Positions 8,061 through 16,625 are shown, numbered from the stretch's first letter. The stretch: 64,000 nucleotides of DNA from Saccharibacillus sp. CPCC 101409 (GCF_030518235.1 NZ_JAULSA010000012.1:99226-163225), one strand, 5' to 3'. The notes: generated by a model not told the origin, from the letters alone. Made by a program: numbers and translations.

Positions 8061-9011
8061 ATGACAAGTATTCGCATTCCCGACGACGAGGCTTACGAGA
8101 ACTATTACGACTACCTGGAAGCGTTTCTGATCTGGATGCAGGACGCGGGCTATACGGAATATACGCAAAAAAATTACCTGAGCGACGTGAAGCAGTTTAT
8201 CGACGCATTGAACGGCCGGGCGCTGGAAGATACGAAGAAAATCCACGTCATGTCGTTCCTGTCGAACGCAAGAAGAAGCGGGGCGGGCGATTCGACGCGC
8301 AACCGGAAGCACGCGGCGGTGCATTGTTTGTTCAAAGCGCTGGCCGAACTTGAACTGTTGGACAATAATCCGGCCGCGGGCATCAAGAAAGCCAAGACCG
8401 AGCAGAACCGCGCGCCCGTTTATATGGATGAAAAGCAGATTGCCGCATTCCTCGAATCGGTCGACGGCAAGTACCGGGAGCGCAATCTGGCGATTTTTCT
8501 GCTGATGGCCTATATGGGGCTGCGGGTCGGCGAAGTGCACGCGCTCAATCTGTCGCATTACAATGCCGACCGGCGCACGCTGCAGGTATTCGGCAAAGGG
8601 CGGAAGTGGCGCACGCTGCCGGTACCCTCGGCCGTGACCGGCGTGCTGGAAAAAGCGATCGCTCAGCGCCTGGCTCCGTGGACGGACCGCGAAGAAGCGC
8701 TGTTCGTCTCGCAAAAAGGCCGCCGCATGTCGATTCGCGCGATCCAGCAGCTGGCTTCGGATACTTTCGACCGTTTCCAGCAGGATATCGAGCCGCAGCT
8801 GCGCGTTCCGTATTCCAGCCACAAACTGCGGCACTCGTTCGCCACCATGCTGCTGCGCCGGGGCACGGATCTGCGCACGGTGCAGGAAATGCTCGGCCAC
8901 TCTTCGATCCAGACGACCACCGTCTACACGCACGTCACCAGCCGCGAGAAAGAAGAAGCGATGGACCGCCTGGATGTTAGGCTTCCCGGAGATTCGGGTA
9001 AAAACTCCTGA
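8061..9011 (+). CDS. Tyrosine recombinase (XerC/XerD-like integrase)
   Basis: 316 aa with an N-terminal SAM-like core-binding domain (about 15-105) and a C-terminal catalytic domain. All catalytic residues are visible: Arg155 in GLRVGE, Lys179 in FGKGRKW, His254 and Arg257 in HKLRH, His280 in GHSS, and nucleophile Tyr289 in TVYTHV. It cuts and rejoins DNA through a 3'-phosphotyrosine. Length and domain layout match Xer recombinases, but no phage or transposon genes are adjacent, so it may be a stand-alone Xer paralogue. The 5' flank is divergent from the small-peptide/propeller operon. RBS AAGAAGGA precedes the ATG. Confidence 0.92.
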   Translation: MTSIRIPDDEAYENYYDYLEAFLIWMQDAGYTEYTQKNYLSDVKQFIDALNGRALEDTKKIHVMSFLSNARRSGAGDSTRNRKHAAVHCLFKALAELELLDNNPAAGIKKAKTEQNRAPVYMDEKQIAAFLESVDGKYRERNLAIFLLMAYMGLRVGEVHALNLSHYNADRRTLQVFGKGRKWRTLPVPSAVTGVLEKAIAQRLAPWTDREEALFVSQKGRRMSIRAIQQLASDTFDRFQQDIEPQLRVPYSSHKLRHSFATMLLRRGTDLRTVQEMLGHSSIQTTTVYTHVTSREKEEAMDRLDVRLPGDSGKNS

Positions 9012-9103
9012 ACGCGAAAAAGGCCGGATGCGGCCAATCGTCATTATGTACGATATTTGCATAGGAGCGCATAACGCGCAACCCAAATAGGGAGGTCATT
9101 GCG

Positions 9104-9472
9104 ATGGGATTCAATCTTGGAGGACTCGGCGATCTGATCGGCAAAATTCAGGGAGGTTCGAACGCGGGCGGTACGGGAGGCGGACTCGGCGGATTGTCGG
9201 AACTGCTGAACAAGCTGCCGATGGGCGAACTGCTGCAAAAGCTTCCGCTGGAACAACTGCTGAATTCCGACTTCGTAAAGCAGCATACGCCTTTCGGCTC
9301 CGTAGCCGAGATGCTGCAAAAATTCGGAGTCGGCGGCAGCGACCCGAACGCGCTGCAAAGCGTTCCGCCGCAGGAACTGGACGAGAAAGTCAAAGCCAAC
9401 ACCCAGTTCGGCTCCATGCAGGAACTGCTGCAAAAAGGCCTGGAGTTCATGCAGAACCGCCAAGGGAAATAA
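9104..9472 (+). CDS. Small Gly/Leu-rich protein, unknown function
   Basis: 122 aa with a strong RBS (GGAGGTCATTGCG before ATG). The N-terminal 35 residues are Gly-rich; the rest consists of amphipathic Leu/Gln segments with recurring ELLxKLP and EMLQKFG patterns. No signal peptide, transmembrane segment or Cys is present. A good terminator follows directly, so it is monocistronic. I do not recognise the family; the sequence suggests a helical, self-associating cytoplasmic protein, which is inference only. Confidence 0.75.
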   Translation: MGFNLGGLGDLIGKIQGGSNAGGTGGGLGGLSELLNKLPMGELLQKLPLEQLLNSDFVKQHTPFGSVAEMLQKFGVGGSDPNALQSVPPQELDEKVKANTQFGSMQELLQKGLEFMQNRQGK

Positions 9473-9522
9473 GATTTTCTTTACCTTTTCTATTTTCCCT
9501 CCCTTTTCTTAAAGAGGGCGTA

Positions 9523-9551
9523 AAACCGCAGCCGAGCGCTGCGGTTTTTTT
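9523..9551 (+). terminator. Intrinsic terminator
   Basis: The stem AAACCGCAGC / GCTGCGGTTT with a 5-base loop is followed by a T run. It ends the transcript of the gene at 9104-9472. Confidence 0.9.
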
Positions 9552-9562
9552 ATTGAAGAATT

Positions 9563-9734
9563 CCTGTTTTTTAAGAAGCCGGCTAGCGGAGGGGGAGATT
9601 CAGTGGAGGAACGATAGTGTTCGCCTTTGAAATCGGGAAGATTCCATAAAATCTAATTAGTCTCTTCCCGATTTCAACACGCGACCGAAACGAATCTCCC
9701 CCGCAGCCTCCAAGGCTTCTTATACACGAACAGG
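9563..9734. repeat. 172-bp imperfect palindrome (extended hairpin)
   Basis: Four successive arm segments pair in nested order: CCTGTT 9563-9568 with AACAGG 9729-9734; TAAGAAGCC 9572-9580 with GGCTTCTTA 9714-9722; GGGGGAGATTC near 9591-9601 with GAATCTCCCCC near 9692-9702; and GAAATCGGGAAGA near 9629-9641 with TCTTCCCGATTTC near 9663-9675. The whole can fold into one long bulged hairpin. It encodes no credible protein. Candidates are a non-autonomous mobile element (MITE-like), a REP/BIME-type repeat or a structured RNA. No target-site duplication was established. Confidence 0.65.
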
Positions 9735-9756
9735 ACTTTCTCAACCTATCAAAACC

Positions 9757-9779
9757 AAAGCCGAGAGATGCGGCTTTTT
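9757..9779. terminator. Possible intrinsic terminator hairpin
   Basis: AAAGCCG pairs with CGGCTTT around a 7-base loop, followed by TTC. It is short with a weak T tract, and could terminate transcription that reads through the preceding palindrome. Confidence 0.45.
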
Positions 9780-9937
9780 CCCGCCCGCTCATTGTCCATT
9801 CGTCCCGCTCGTGCTATCGTAGGCAGACAGGCATTTTTTTGCCGGAACGTTTACAAGCACAAACGGGCACACTATTTACAGGCAGCCGGAGAGCGGCGCG
9901 TATGCGCGCGGCGGCGAAGGCGGAAGGAGCGGCAGAC

Positions 9938-11029
9938 ATGCGTTTCGATATCGAATACCTGTCTTTTTTCGTGATCCAGGTCGAAGGACGCGAAGGGCAG
10001 GGAGCGAGGGGATATAAGCATTACCAGACGATGGACGATTACGATTACGAGGACAGCCCGGTGAAGAAATTCCTGGACGGGGAATTCTCGCGGACGGCCA
10101 AACGCAAAGTGGAGAAAAATCCGCTGACGGAACAGGCGCCGACCAAGATCGGAGCGTTTATCGTCGAACCCGGCTACGAGCTGGACAGCAACCCGAACTT
10201 CAACATGCTCAACCGGATGCGGACCGCGGACGGCAAAGAAGATTTCAAAAACGCCTGCGACGACGTCGTGCGAAACTATTTGGACACGGGTTCGGTGCGC
10301 GGGGGAGCGCTGATCCTGACCCGGGCCAAACTGACGACGCATTCGGACGATCCGTTTATCTTCGTGATGAAATGCGACTTCGAGAACAAGATCGCGCGCA
10401 TTTCCGACGAGCAAAACCTGATTGACGAAGTGGAGATGGCGATCAGCACCAAAAGCATCAAGTCGATTATGTATCCGCATATGCCGGAACCGGGCATGAC
10501 CGAAGAGTGGGAACTCAAGATCCATCAGCCGTCGCACGCGCGTTATTTCGAAGACTTCCTCAAATTCGTCGTGTACGAGCAGTCCGTGCCGGAGATCGTG
10601 ACGGAGCGGGTGATGGAATACGTGCAGAGCTACGTCGAAGAGAAATGGCCCGACGAAAGCAGCGAAGAACGCCAGCGCGAAGAACACGATCTGGAGCTGT
10701 GGACGGCCAGCGACAAGCGCGATCTCCAGGGAAAATGGGAGCCGGAGCAGGTCATGGAAGCGGCCGAGCGGATTACCGAACTCCAGCCGGAGATCGAAGT
10801 GCGCTTCAAACTCGGCAACAGCCAGGTCAAAGGACTGCTGGCGGACTTCGGCTACGGCGTGCATATTACCCGGCTGAACGGCCGCTACGCGGTGATTCTG
10901 GAAGGCGAATCGTTCGTGTTCGACAAAGGGCATTCGCCGGTCGAGCTGCTTCAGCCGCAGCCGTTCGAAGAAGTGGCGAAGCGTCTGCTCGAACGCAGGG
11001 AAGAACCGGACGACGGGCTGCCGTATTGA
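9938..11029 (+). CDS. DUF3900-like conserved cytoplasmic protein
   Basis: 363 aa, soluble and acidic, with no signal peptide. Motifs such as EYLSFFVIQVEG, KVEKNPLTEQAPTKIG, YLDTGSVRGGA and KIHQPSHARYFEDFLKF resemble the DUF3900 family of Bacillales as I recall it; no function is established. The start ATG at 9938 follows GGAAGGAG by 8 bases; longer reading frames upstream lack an RBS and overlap non-conserved sequence. It is followed by a GC-rich gene after about 110 bp. The several Arg/Lys/Asp clusters would fit a nucleic-acid-related role, but that is speculation. Confidence 0.8.
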   Translation: MRFDIEYLSFFVIQVEGREGQGARGYKHYQTMDDYDYEDSPVKKFLDGEFSRTAKRKVEKNPLTEQAPTKIGAFIVEPGYELDSNPNFNMLNRMRTADGKEDFKNACDDVVRNYLDTGSVRGGALILTRAKLTTHSDDPFIFVMKCDFENKIARISDEQNLIDEVEMAISTKSIKSIMYPHMPEPGMTEEWELKIHQPSHARYFEDFLKFVVYEQSVPEIVTERVMEYVQSYVEEKWPDESSEERQREEHDLELWTASDKRDLQGKWEPEQVMEAAERITELQPEIEVRFKLGNSQVKGLLADFGYGVHITRLNGRYAVILEGESFVFDKGHSPVELLQPQPFEEVAKRLLERREEPDDGLPY

Positions 11030-11138
11030 GCTCGGGTAAACGGCGGATTTAACCGGCCGCTGCGGGCTAAACCCGCTTTCGGCGACGACAGCAAGCAGTA
11101 GAAAAAGCACGGCAGCAGGAGCGCGCAGCAAGAGGGGG

Positions 11139-12254
11139 ATGCTTTTGACGGATAGAAACGGACGGGATTCGTTCAAGAAAATCGGGCGGGAGAAGCCGGA
11201 CGGGATTACGTTCCTGTCCGGATGCGAGAGCGCCGATTACGGCGCCGCCGCGCTGGAAGCGATCGCCCGCCGGCGGCCGGAGATCGATCCGGCGGAGCTG
11301 CTTCCGCTGAGCGCGTTGAAGCTGGGAGACGAAGAAGTGCTGCTGGAATACGGGCGGCAGCACCGGGGGATTCCGCTTTACCAGGAGCACCGGGTCTTTG
11401 TGCGGATGGACCCGGATGGCGGACTGCGGGATCTGCGGGCGAACTGGCCGCTCTGCCGCTTCGAAGAACCGCCGGGCGAAGGCTTCGCGAAGCCGGCGGG
11501 CATGGGCGGGAACCGCGGCGCGTCATGCCTGCGCGGCGCCTATGCGCTTGAAGCGTCGTCGGAAGCGCCGCTTTACCTGTTTCCGCCGCGGATGGTCGAC
11601 CGCGGCGGCGAGCGGGTGGTGCGCAGGGCCGGGCTGGGGCCCTGGGAATGGCTCGATCTGCGGGCGGCCGCGGCCGCCAGGCGGAATTCCCGGGAGCCGC
11701 GGCGCGCGGTTCGCGGCGGCGGTTCGTCCGGCGGCGAAGGAAGCGCAGCTGAGCCGCTGGACCGGGAAGAGCAGCGGCGCGTCCGAGCGGCCGTGCTCGC
11801 TTATCTGGCGCGGCGCAGCCGGCCGCGCGGGTTTCGCTGGGCTTTCCTGGCCGGCCGGGAAGCCTCGTCTTTTCGCCCCGTGGACGGCGGCTGCGTCCAT
11901 GTGCGGGCATACCGGCTGGCGAACGGCCTGCCGGTGCTCGGAGGCAGCCTCGACCTGTACGTCGAGCGCGGAAGCGGACGGCTGCTGTCCGCTTCCGACG
12001 AGCTTTCGTTTCGCCGGTCGAGTCCCGAGGGTCTCGCCGGGACTCTCCTGAAGCCGAAGCTCAAAGAGGGCGAAGCCTGGGAAAGCCTACGCGATACGAT
12101 CCGCGCGGTCCCCGTGTACGACGCGCGTCCCTCGCCGGAAGACCGCAGCGGCGGCGCTCCGCGCACAGCCTCTTTTGTCTGGCTGGAAGAGAGTCCGTTC
12201 GTCTACGACGCCGCGGCCGGGCGGCTGATCGAGGCCCGGCCGATCCGGCTGTGA
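11139..12254 (+). CDS. PepSY/FTP-like (YcdB-type) protein without a peptidase domain
   Basis: 371 aa, notably more GC-rich and Arg/Ala-rich than its neighbours. Two segments resemble the propeptide/PepSY-like fold: HRGIPLYQEHRVFVRMD with following aspartates near residues 75-100, and NGLPVLGGSLDLYVERG near 265-285. The M4 protease HExxH motif is absent, and no signal peptide is visible. The ATG at 11139 abuts GAGGGGG; a TTG at 11145 has better spacing and is a likely alternative start (MTDRNGRD). Function unknown. The composition could reflect transfer or relaxed selection. A bidirectional terminator lies between it and ldh. Confidence 0.65.
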   Translation: MLLTDRNGRDSFKKIGREKPDGITFLSGCESADYGAAALEAIARRRPEIDPAELLPLSALKLGDEEVLLEYGRQHRGIPLYQEHRVFVRMDPDGGLRDLRANWPLCRFEEPPGEGFAKPAGMGGNRGASCLRGAYALEASSEAPLYLFPPRMVDRGGERVVRRAGLGPWEWLDLRAAAAARRNSREPRRAVRGGGSSGGEGSAAEPLDREEQRRVRAAVLAYLARRSRPRGFRWAFLAGREASSFRPVDGGCVHVRAYRLANGLPVLGGSLDLYVERGSGRLLSASDELSFRRSSPEGLAGTLLKPKLKEGEAWESLRDTIRAVPVYDARPSPEDRSGGAPRTASFVWLEESPFVYDAAAGRLIEARPIRL

Positions 12255-12475
12255 CGGATTCGCCCGATGATCGCATTGGCGCTCGTACCGGACAGCTGCG
12301 GGACGCCGGTGTGGAGCGTTACAACGAAGTGAAGCTGCCGTGCCTGCTCGCGCGAAAACCGGCGGCTCGGCGCGGTAGCACCGCGATACGTATTATGTTT
12401 CGCGATATTGCTCTTATTCCCTGTTCTCGCGGTTTCGAAATACCCCCGATTTATCCGGAAAGAGAAACGCAAAAC

Positions 12476-12527
12476 AAAAAGAGACGGTCCCGCCGGTGTT
12501 ACGGCTTGCGGGAGCGTCTCTTTTTTG
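12476..12527. terminator. Bidirectional intrinsic terminator
   Basis: AAAAAGAGACGGTCCCGC pairs with GCGGGAGCGTCTCTTTTT, with A and T runs at both ends, between the convergent PepSY-like gene and ldh. The preceding 220 bp (12255-12475) contain no gene that I can support. Confidence 0.9.
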
Positions 12528-12554
12528 CTTTTTTCGAAGCTCAAAATGAAAAAC

Positions 12555-13484
12555 TTACAGATTGACCTTCGCGATCTCGGACTTGAGCTTCTCGGCCGAA
12601 GCGTTCAGCAGCTCAAGTTCCTTGTCGTTCATCGGGATCTCCAGATGCTCGCGCACGCCGGTGCTGTCCACGACGCACGGCAGACCGAGGTAGACGTCGG
12701 AGATGCCGTGGTAGTTGTCCAGCAGCGTGGAAACGTTGAGCACGGAGCTTTCGTTCTGGAGAATCGCCGTTACGATCCGGTCCAGCGCCAGGGCGATCGC
12801 GTAATACGTCGATCCTTTGGCGTTGATGATCGCGTAAGCGGCGTTCTTGGTATTCTCGAAGATTTCGTCCTGCTCGCTTTCGGGCAGATTGAGCGCCGCG
12901 CCCGCGACGTTCGCCATGCTCCATACCGGCAGCTCGGAATCGCCGTGCTCGCCGATGATGTGGGCGTGGATACTGCGCGGATCGAGATGCTTCTGCTGGC
13001 CGATCAGGTAGCGGAAGCGCGCGCTGTCGAGCAGGGTGCCGGAGCCGATAACGCGATGCGCCGGCCAGCCGCTCTTTTTGTACGAAACGTAAGAAAGGAT
13101 ATCGACCGGGTTCGTGGCGACCAGGATAATGCCGTTATCGTTGTATTTGACGATATTGCCGATGATCTGGTCGAAGATGCCCGCGTTGCGGTTGAGCAGA
13201 TCGATCCGCGTTTCGCCGGGACGCTGCGCGGCGCCGGCCGCGATAATGATGACCGCGGCGTCTTTGCAGTCGGAATAATCGCCGGCCCAGACTTTGACGC
13301 CGCCGACGAACGGAAGGCCGTGGTTCATATCGAGCGCCTGTCCGAGCGCAAGCTCTTTGTTGACGTCGATCAGAACCAGCTCCGTCATCCGCTGCCTCAG
13401 CAGCAGGGTATACGCGGTAGTGGCTCCTACGTCGCCCGTGCCGATTACGACGACACGGCGGGAACGCGAGGAAATCGTGGTCAT
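12555..13484 (-). CDS. ldh: L-lactate dehydrogenase
   Basis: 309 aa. Reduces pyruvate to L-lactate with NADH, regenerating NAD+ in fermentation. The Rossmann motif GTGDVG is at about residues 15-20. The substrate-specificity loop GAAQRPGETRIDLL carries the lactate-type Gln followed by the catalytic Arg. NPVDILSY is the expected NAD/substrate region, and the catalytic His is in GEHGDSELP near residue 180. I chose ATG 13484, ten bases after GGAG; a TTG at 13490 lies too near that site. Monocistronic; divergent from lrgA. I did not find a convincing Rex operator in its own promoter region. Confidence 0.96.
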   Translation of the reverse strand: MTTISSRSRRVVVIGTGDVGATTAYTLLLRQRMTELVLIDVNKELALGQALDMNHGLPFVGGVKVWAGDYSDCKDAAVIIIAAGAAQRPGETRIDLLNRNAGIFDQIIGNIVKYNDNGIILVATNPVDILSYVSYKKSGWPAHRVIGSGTLLDSARFRYLIGQQKHLDPRSIHAHIIGEHGDSELPVWSMANVAGAALNLPESEQDEIFENTKNAAYAIINAKGSTYYAIALALDRIVTAILQNESSVLNVSTLLDNYHGISDVYLGLPCVVDSTGVREHLEIPMNDKELELLNASAEKLKSEIAKVNL

Positions 13485-13684
13485 GTTCAATTCACTCCAT
13501 TTCTTCGTCTTTGGATAAGAGAATCGAATTTCTCTTAACTTTTAACCACTTTACACGGCGAATGATCTTCTGTCACGGAAATGTGCAAAAAGTCTTTGCG
13601 CGAACGATGTCGGTTTTTGTTATAATAAAAAAATGTTTGGACAAGCATTATCACGTAAAAATCGTTGGAAAAGAGGTTAAACGT

Positions 13685-14053
13685 ATGCGCGGATTCGCGA
13701 TTCTGCTCGGATTCAGTCTGGCCGGCGCGCTGCTGCACGATACGCTGCATCTGCCGCTGCCGGGCAATGTGATCGGCCTGCTGCTGTTTCTGGCCGCTTT
13801 GTTCGGCAAAGTCGTCAAACTGGAATGGGTGGAGGCGTCGGCCGACCTGCTGACGGGTCATCTGCTGCTTTTTTTTATTCCGTATGTGATCGGGGCCGCG
13901 GCGCTGATTCCGTTTATGGGCCATAATGCGGTTTCCATTATCGTCGGGGTGGTTGGCAGCACGCTCGCAGTACTCTGGGTAACAGGCACGGTCGCGGCCA
14001 AAACGGCGCCGAAAAGCGGGGAGGAGGCGCGGGATGAACGACTTTCTGCATGA
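13685..14053 (+). CDS. lrgA: LrgA/CidA-family holin-like membrane protein
   Basis: 122 aa with four predicted membrane helices; typical length for LrgA/CidA. The signature GNVIGLLLFLAALF is present. The family modulates murein hydrolase export and cell lysis and has been linked to pyruvate/small-metabolite transport in B. subtilis (PftA/B); either role would suit a location beside lactate dehydrogenase. RBS AGAGGTT lies about 6 bases before ATG. A TATAAT box occurs at 13621-13626. The gene overlaps lrgB by 20 bp. Confidence 0.88.
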   Translation: MRGFAILLGFSLAGALLHDTLHLPLPGNVIGLLLFLAALFGKVVKLEWVEASADLLTGHLLLFFIPYVIGAAALIPFMGHNAVSIIVGVVGSTLAVLWVTGTVAAKTAPKSGEEARDERLSA

Positions 14054-14720
14054 TCCTCTTTTCGGGCTTGCACTGACGATCGGCGCGTACGCAGCGGCGA
14101 GAGCGATACACCGCCGCGTACGCTGGCTGCATCCGATTCTCAGCAGCAGCGCGATCATCCTGATCGTTCTGGGGCTGCTGCGTTTCAATATCGCCGACTA
14201 TCAAAGCGAGATCGGCATGCTGACCGTGCTGCTCGGTCCCGCCACGGTTGCGCTGGGCGTACCGATCTACAAGCATCGCCGCTTGATCCGCGAACGCATG
14301 AAGTCGGTATTCGTCTCGGTGCTCGCGGGCTCGGTTACGGGCATCGCCAGCGCGGCGCTGCTTGTGTATATCGCCCGCGGCTCGCACGAGGTGCTGCTCA
14401 GCATGCTGCCCAAATCGGTCAGCTCGCCGATCGGCATCGAGATCTCGCGGACGCTCGGCGGGACGCCCGAGCTCTCGGTGATGTTCAGCGTCGTTACAGG
14501 CGTGCTGGGGGGCGTGGCCGGACCGCTGTTCCTGCGCAGAGCGGGTCTCGGCGATCCCGTTTCTTTCGGCCTGGCCATGGGCGGCGCTGCGCACGGATTC
14601 GGAACCGCGCGCAGCCTGCAGGAATCGGAAACGGCCGGCAGCTTCAGCGCGCTGGCGATGGGTCTTTCGGGCATCGTGACTTCGATCTTGTTTATCCCGC
14701 TGTATCTCTGGCTCGGCTGA
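14034..14720 (+). CDS. lrgB: LrgB/CidB-family membrane protein
   Basis: 228 aa with about six membrane segments; it partners LrgA. Family signatures include LLGPATVALGVPIY near residue 65 and PKSVSSPIGIEIS, with the C-terminal AAHGFGTARS motif. Its start lies inside lrgA, an overlap typical of lrgAB operons and translational coupling. The pair probably forms one membrane complex; whether it controls autolysis or transports a small organic acid cannot be decided from sequence. Confidence 0.92.
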   Translation: MNDFLHDPLFGLALTIGAYAAARAIHRRVRWLHPILSSSAIILIVLGLLRFNIADYQSEIGMLTVLLGPATVALGVPIYKHRRLIRERMKSVFVSVLAGSVTGIASAALLVYIARGSHEVLLSMLPKSVSSPIGIEISRTLGGTPELSVMFSVVTGVLGGVAGPLFLRRAGLGDPVSFGLAMGGAAHGFGTARSLQESETAGSFSALAMGLSGIVTSILFIPLYLWLG

Positions 14721-14751
14721 TAGCGGGCAAGCTTGAGACGCCCCCGGGGTT

Positions 14752-14763
14752 TTGTGCTATAAT
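14752..14763 (+). promoter_or_regulatory. Extended -10 promoter for the BNR-type lipoprotein
   Basis: TGCTATAAT is an extended -10 element (TGn before TATAAT at 14758-14763). A weak TTGAGA at 14733-14738 is 19 bp upstream. Confidence 0.55.
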
Positions 14764-14816
14764 GACGAAGGATTGCGCTCCGTGCGAAATTATTGGAACA
14801 AAGGGGGCGAGTTGCG

Positions 14817-16103
14817 ATGCGGTTCAAGCGAAGGGTTCTTCTGCCTCTGCTTGCCTTGCTGATCGTAATCGGCGGCTGCAGCGAAGAGAGCGCGAAGCCG
14901 GAAACTTCTTCCGAAACCGCCGTGGAACCGGACAAAGCGGACGACGGCGGCCAGACCATAACACTCGTCGAGCCCGAAGAGGGCGGCGGCGACAACGAAC
15001 ATGAAAAATACGTGGTGCAGACGAGGCTGACGGAGCTTCATTTGTTCGACGATACTACGGGGATGGCCTGGGGACTGACGCGCAGCGCGCTGCGAATCTA
15101 CCTGACCGCCAACAACGGCAAGAACTGGATCGCGCTCTCTCCTTCGGAGCAGGTCGAGTTTTCGTCGCTTCCCGCATATGGAGAAGGAATGTTTTTTACG
15201 GACGCGAAGCACGGCTGGATCGTTCGCAGCGCAGGAGCCTCGGACGAAACGCTGGTGCTGCGCACCGTGGACGGGGGAGAGAACTGGTCGATCGCGACGC
15301 TGGGGCGCACGGACGAGACGCCGACTTCCCTGTACTTTAGCGACCGCAATCACGGCTGGCTGCTGCTGACGAAGACGTCGGCCAACGCCGGGCGCGAAGA
15401 CAAGACGCTGTACCGGACGATCGACGGAGGCGAAAGCTGGAGAGCGGTCATGCGCACCGTCGGCGGCACGCAGCCGGCCGGTTCGGAATACCCGCTGCCG
15501 GATCTCGGTTATGTGTCGGGAATGGTGTTCCAGAGCGCAAGCGCCGGCTACGCGACCATGCTTGAGCTCGGCAAGCCGTCGCTTTACCGGACAAGCGACG
15601 CGGGCCGCAATTGGAAAAAGGCGTCGAACTTCTTCTCCGCCGAAGATCCGATCGGCAGCTGCGACGCTTATATGAGCGGCAAACCGCAGTCGTACCGGGC
15701 GGGCGGACAGGGTTCCTGGATTCCGATCGGCTGCAAACAGCGCGACACGGTGAAATACAACGGGTACTTTTCGCAAAACGGGGGAGCGGGCTGGAAGTTC
15801 GTTTCGTTCGATCTGCCGGCGCAGCAGTCGCTCAACCAAACGATCGCGCCGTTCTTCCTCGACCGGATGAACGGATGGCAGGTACGAGGCAATCGCCTGT
15901 ACCGGACTTTCGACGGCGGAACCGCCTGGAAGACACTGCCGGCGAGCGACAAGCTGGCCGAACAGATGGAGAAATACCCGGAAGTGTTCCGGCTGCAGTT
16001 CGTCTCGCAGAAGGTCGGCTGGATTCTGATCGGTAAAACGGAAATCCGGCGCTCGCTGCTGCTGCAAACTTTGGATGGCGGCGTCACCTGGAAAGTGCTG
16101 TAG
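14817..16103 (+). CDS. BNR/Ycf48-like beta-propeller lipoprotein
   Basis: 428 aa. The signal peptide ends in lipobox VIGGC, followed by a charged linker. The rest is a propeller with repeated Asp-box/BNR signatures: RTVDGGENW, RTIDGGESW, RTSDAGRNW, RTFDGGTAW and QTLDGGVTW, plus DxxHGW elements. This matches Ycf48/BNR proteins anchored outside the membrane. Catalytic sialidase residues are not evident, so a binding or assembly role is more likely. RBS AAAGGGGG lies 9 bases before ATG. Monocistronic between its own promoter and a terminator. Confidence 0.87.
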   Translation: MRFKRRVLLPLLALLIVIGGCSEESAKPETSSETAVEPDKADDGGQTITLVEPEEGGGDNEHEKYVVQTRLTELHLFDDTTGMAWGLTRSALRIYLTANNGKNWIALSPSEQVEFSSLPAYGEGMFFTDAKHGWIVRSAGASDETLVLRTVDGGENWSIATLGRTDETPTSLYFSDRNHGWLLLTKTSANAGREDKTLYRTIDGGESWRAVMRTVGGTQPAGSEYPLPDLGYVSGMVFQSASAGYATMLELGKPSLYRTSDAGRNWKKASNFFSAEDPIGSCDAYMSGKPQSYRAGGQGSWIPIGCKQRDTVKYNGYFSQNGGAGWKFVSFDLPAQQSLNQTIAPFFLDRMNGWQVRGNRLYRTFDGGTAWKTLPASDKLAEQMEKYPEVFRLQFVSQKVGWILIGKTEIRRSLLLQTLDGGVTWKVL

Positions 16104-16123
16104 CGAAGAAACCGAGCAGCAAG

Positions 16124-16157
16124 AAAACGTCCCTGAACAAAAAGGGGCGTTTTTTTA
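16124..16157 (+). terminator. Intrinsic terminator
   Basis: AAAACGTCCC pairs with GGGGCGTTTT (one G.U) around a 10-base loop, followed by TTT. Confidence 0.85.
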
Positions 16158-16173
16158 ATTTTTCTTTTGTTAT

Positions 16174-16216
16174 TGTGAAAAAAATCACATAAATCTTTCG
16201 AGAAATCTGTTATTTT
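16174..16216 (+). promoter_or_regulatory. FNR/CRP-type site with -10 box at class II spacing
   Basis: TGTGA-N6-TCACA at 16174-16189 is a perfect CRP/FNR-family palindrome. The -10-like TATTTT at 16211-16216 would place the start site near 16223, putting the palindrome centre at about -41.5, as in Fnr-activated class II promoters of Bacillus. The wider TTGTGAA...TCACAT also resembles a Rex operator. Confidence 0.6.
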
Positions 16217-16321
16217 TTAAATATAAAGAATGCAACAAAACGAAGCGGCACAACGAAACATCCGACAAGACAAGCGAGAAATAAGCCAAAGGCTTTTAAC
16301 TTAAACGAGGAGTGATCGATT

Positions 16322-16501
16322 ATGACAACTGCAACCAGCCAACTGACACGGAACTACTTGACCCTCTGCTACAACTGCCAGGACGCGCACCTCTGCGAAA
16401 CCGAAGAAAAATGCCTGGCCTGCTGGTCGGAACAAGGACTGATGGACGAAGAAACCGAAGCAAGCGAAACAAACGAACTGCTGAACATGTACTACGCTTA
16501 A
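16322..16501 (+). CDS. 59-aa Cys-rich small protein
   Basis: Reads MTTATSQLTRNYLTLC and continues to a short acidic tail ending NMYYA. The centre has five Cys and one His (CYNCQDAHLC, then EKCLACW), a pattern that suggests a zinc knuckle or a redox-active metal site. RBS GAGGAG lies 9 bases before ATG. An FNR/CRP-type palindrome with promoter lies 130-150 bp upstream and a terminator downstream, so it is an independently controlled unit. Expression at low oxygen or altered NADH/NAD is inferred from the site only. I do not recognise a named family. Confidence 0.75.
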   Translation: MTTATSQLTRNYLTLCYNCQDAHLCETEEKCLACWSEQGLMDEETEASETNELLNMYYA

Positions 16502-16550
16502 GCGTCGATCCTTTTTCATCCTTTAACAAACACTCATTGCATCTTACTAA

Positions 16551-16564
16551 GTGAATATATTCAC
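16551..16564. promoter_or_regulatory. Palindrome GTGAATATATTCAC (Rex/FNR-like)
   Basis: A perfect 14-bp palindrome; with flanks it reads AAGTGAATATATTCACAA, differing from the Rex consensus TTGTGAA-N4-TTCACAA only at the two leading bases. It lies 3' of the Cys-rich gene and about 150 bp before the SDR gene. Confidence 0.5.
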
Positions 16565-16587
16565 AATAACTTTCATATGTGCTCGAC

Positions 16588-16625
16588 AAGTCTTTCGCCT
16601 CCCCTCCCGCGAAGGACTTTTTGTC
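16588..16625 (+). terminator. Intrinsic terminator after the Cys-rich gene
   Basis: AAGTCTTTCGC pairs with GCGAAGGACTT, followed by TTTTG. Confidence 0.85.

Noticed and set aside
8061..9011. Integrase of a mobile element
   Set aside because: No attachment site, tRNA, phage or transfer genes next to it; read as a Xer-type recombinase.
12355..12420. T-box-like GGTAGCACCGCG motif
   Set aside because: It is part of a short CGCGGT/ACCGCG hairpin, has A where the T-box core has G, and no plus-strand synthetase or amino-acid gene follows before the terminator.
13491..13684. Rex operator in the ldh promoter
   Set aside because: TGTCAC...GTGCA has the wrong orientation for a Rex site (TTGTGA...TCACAA).
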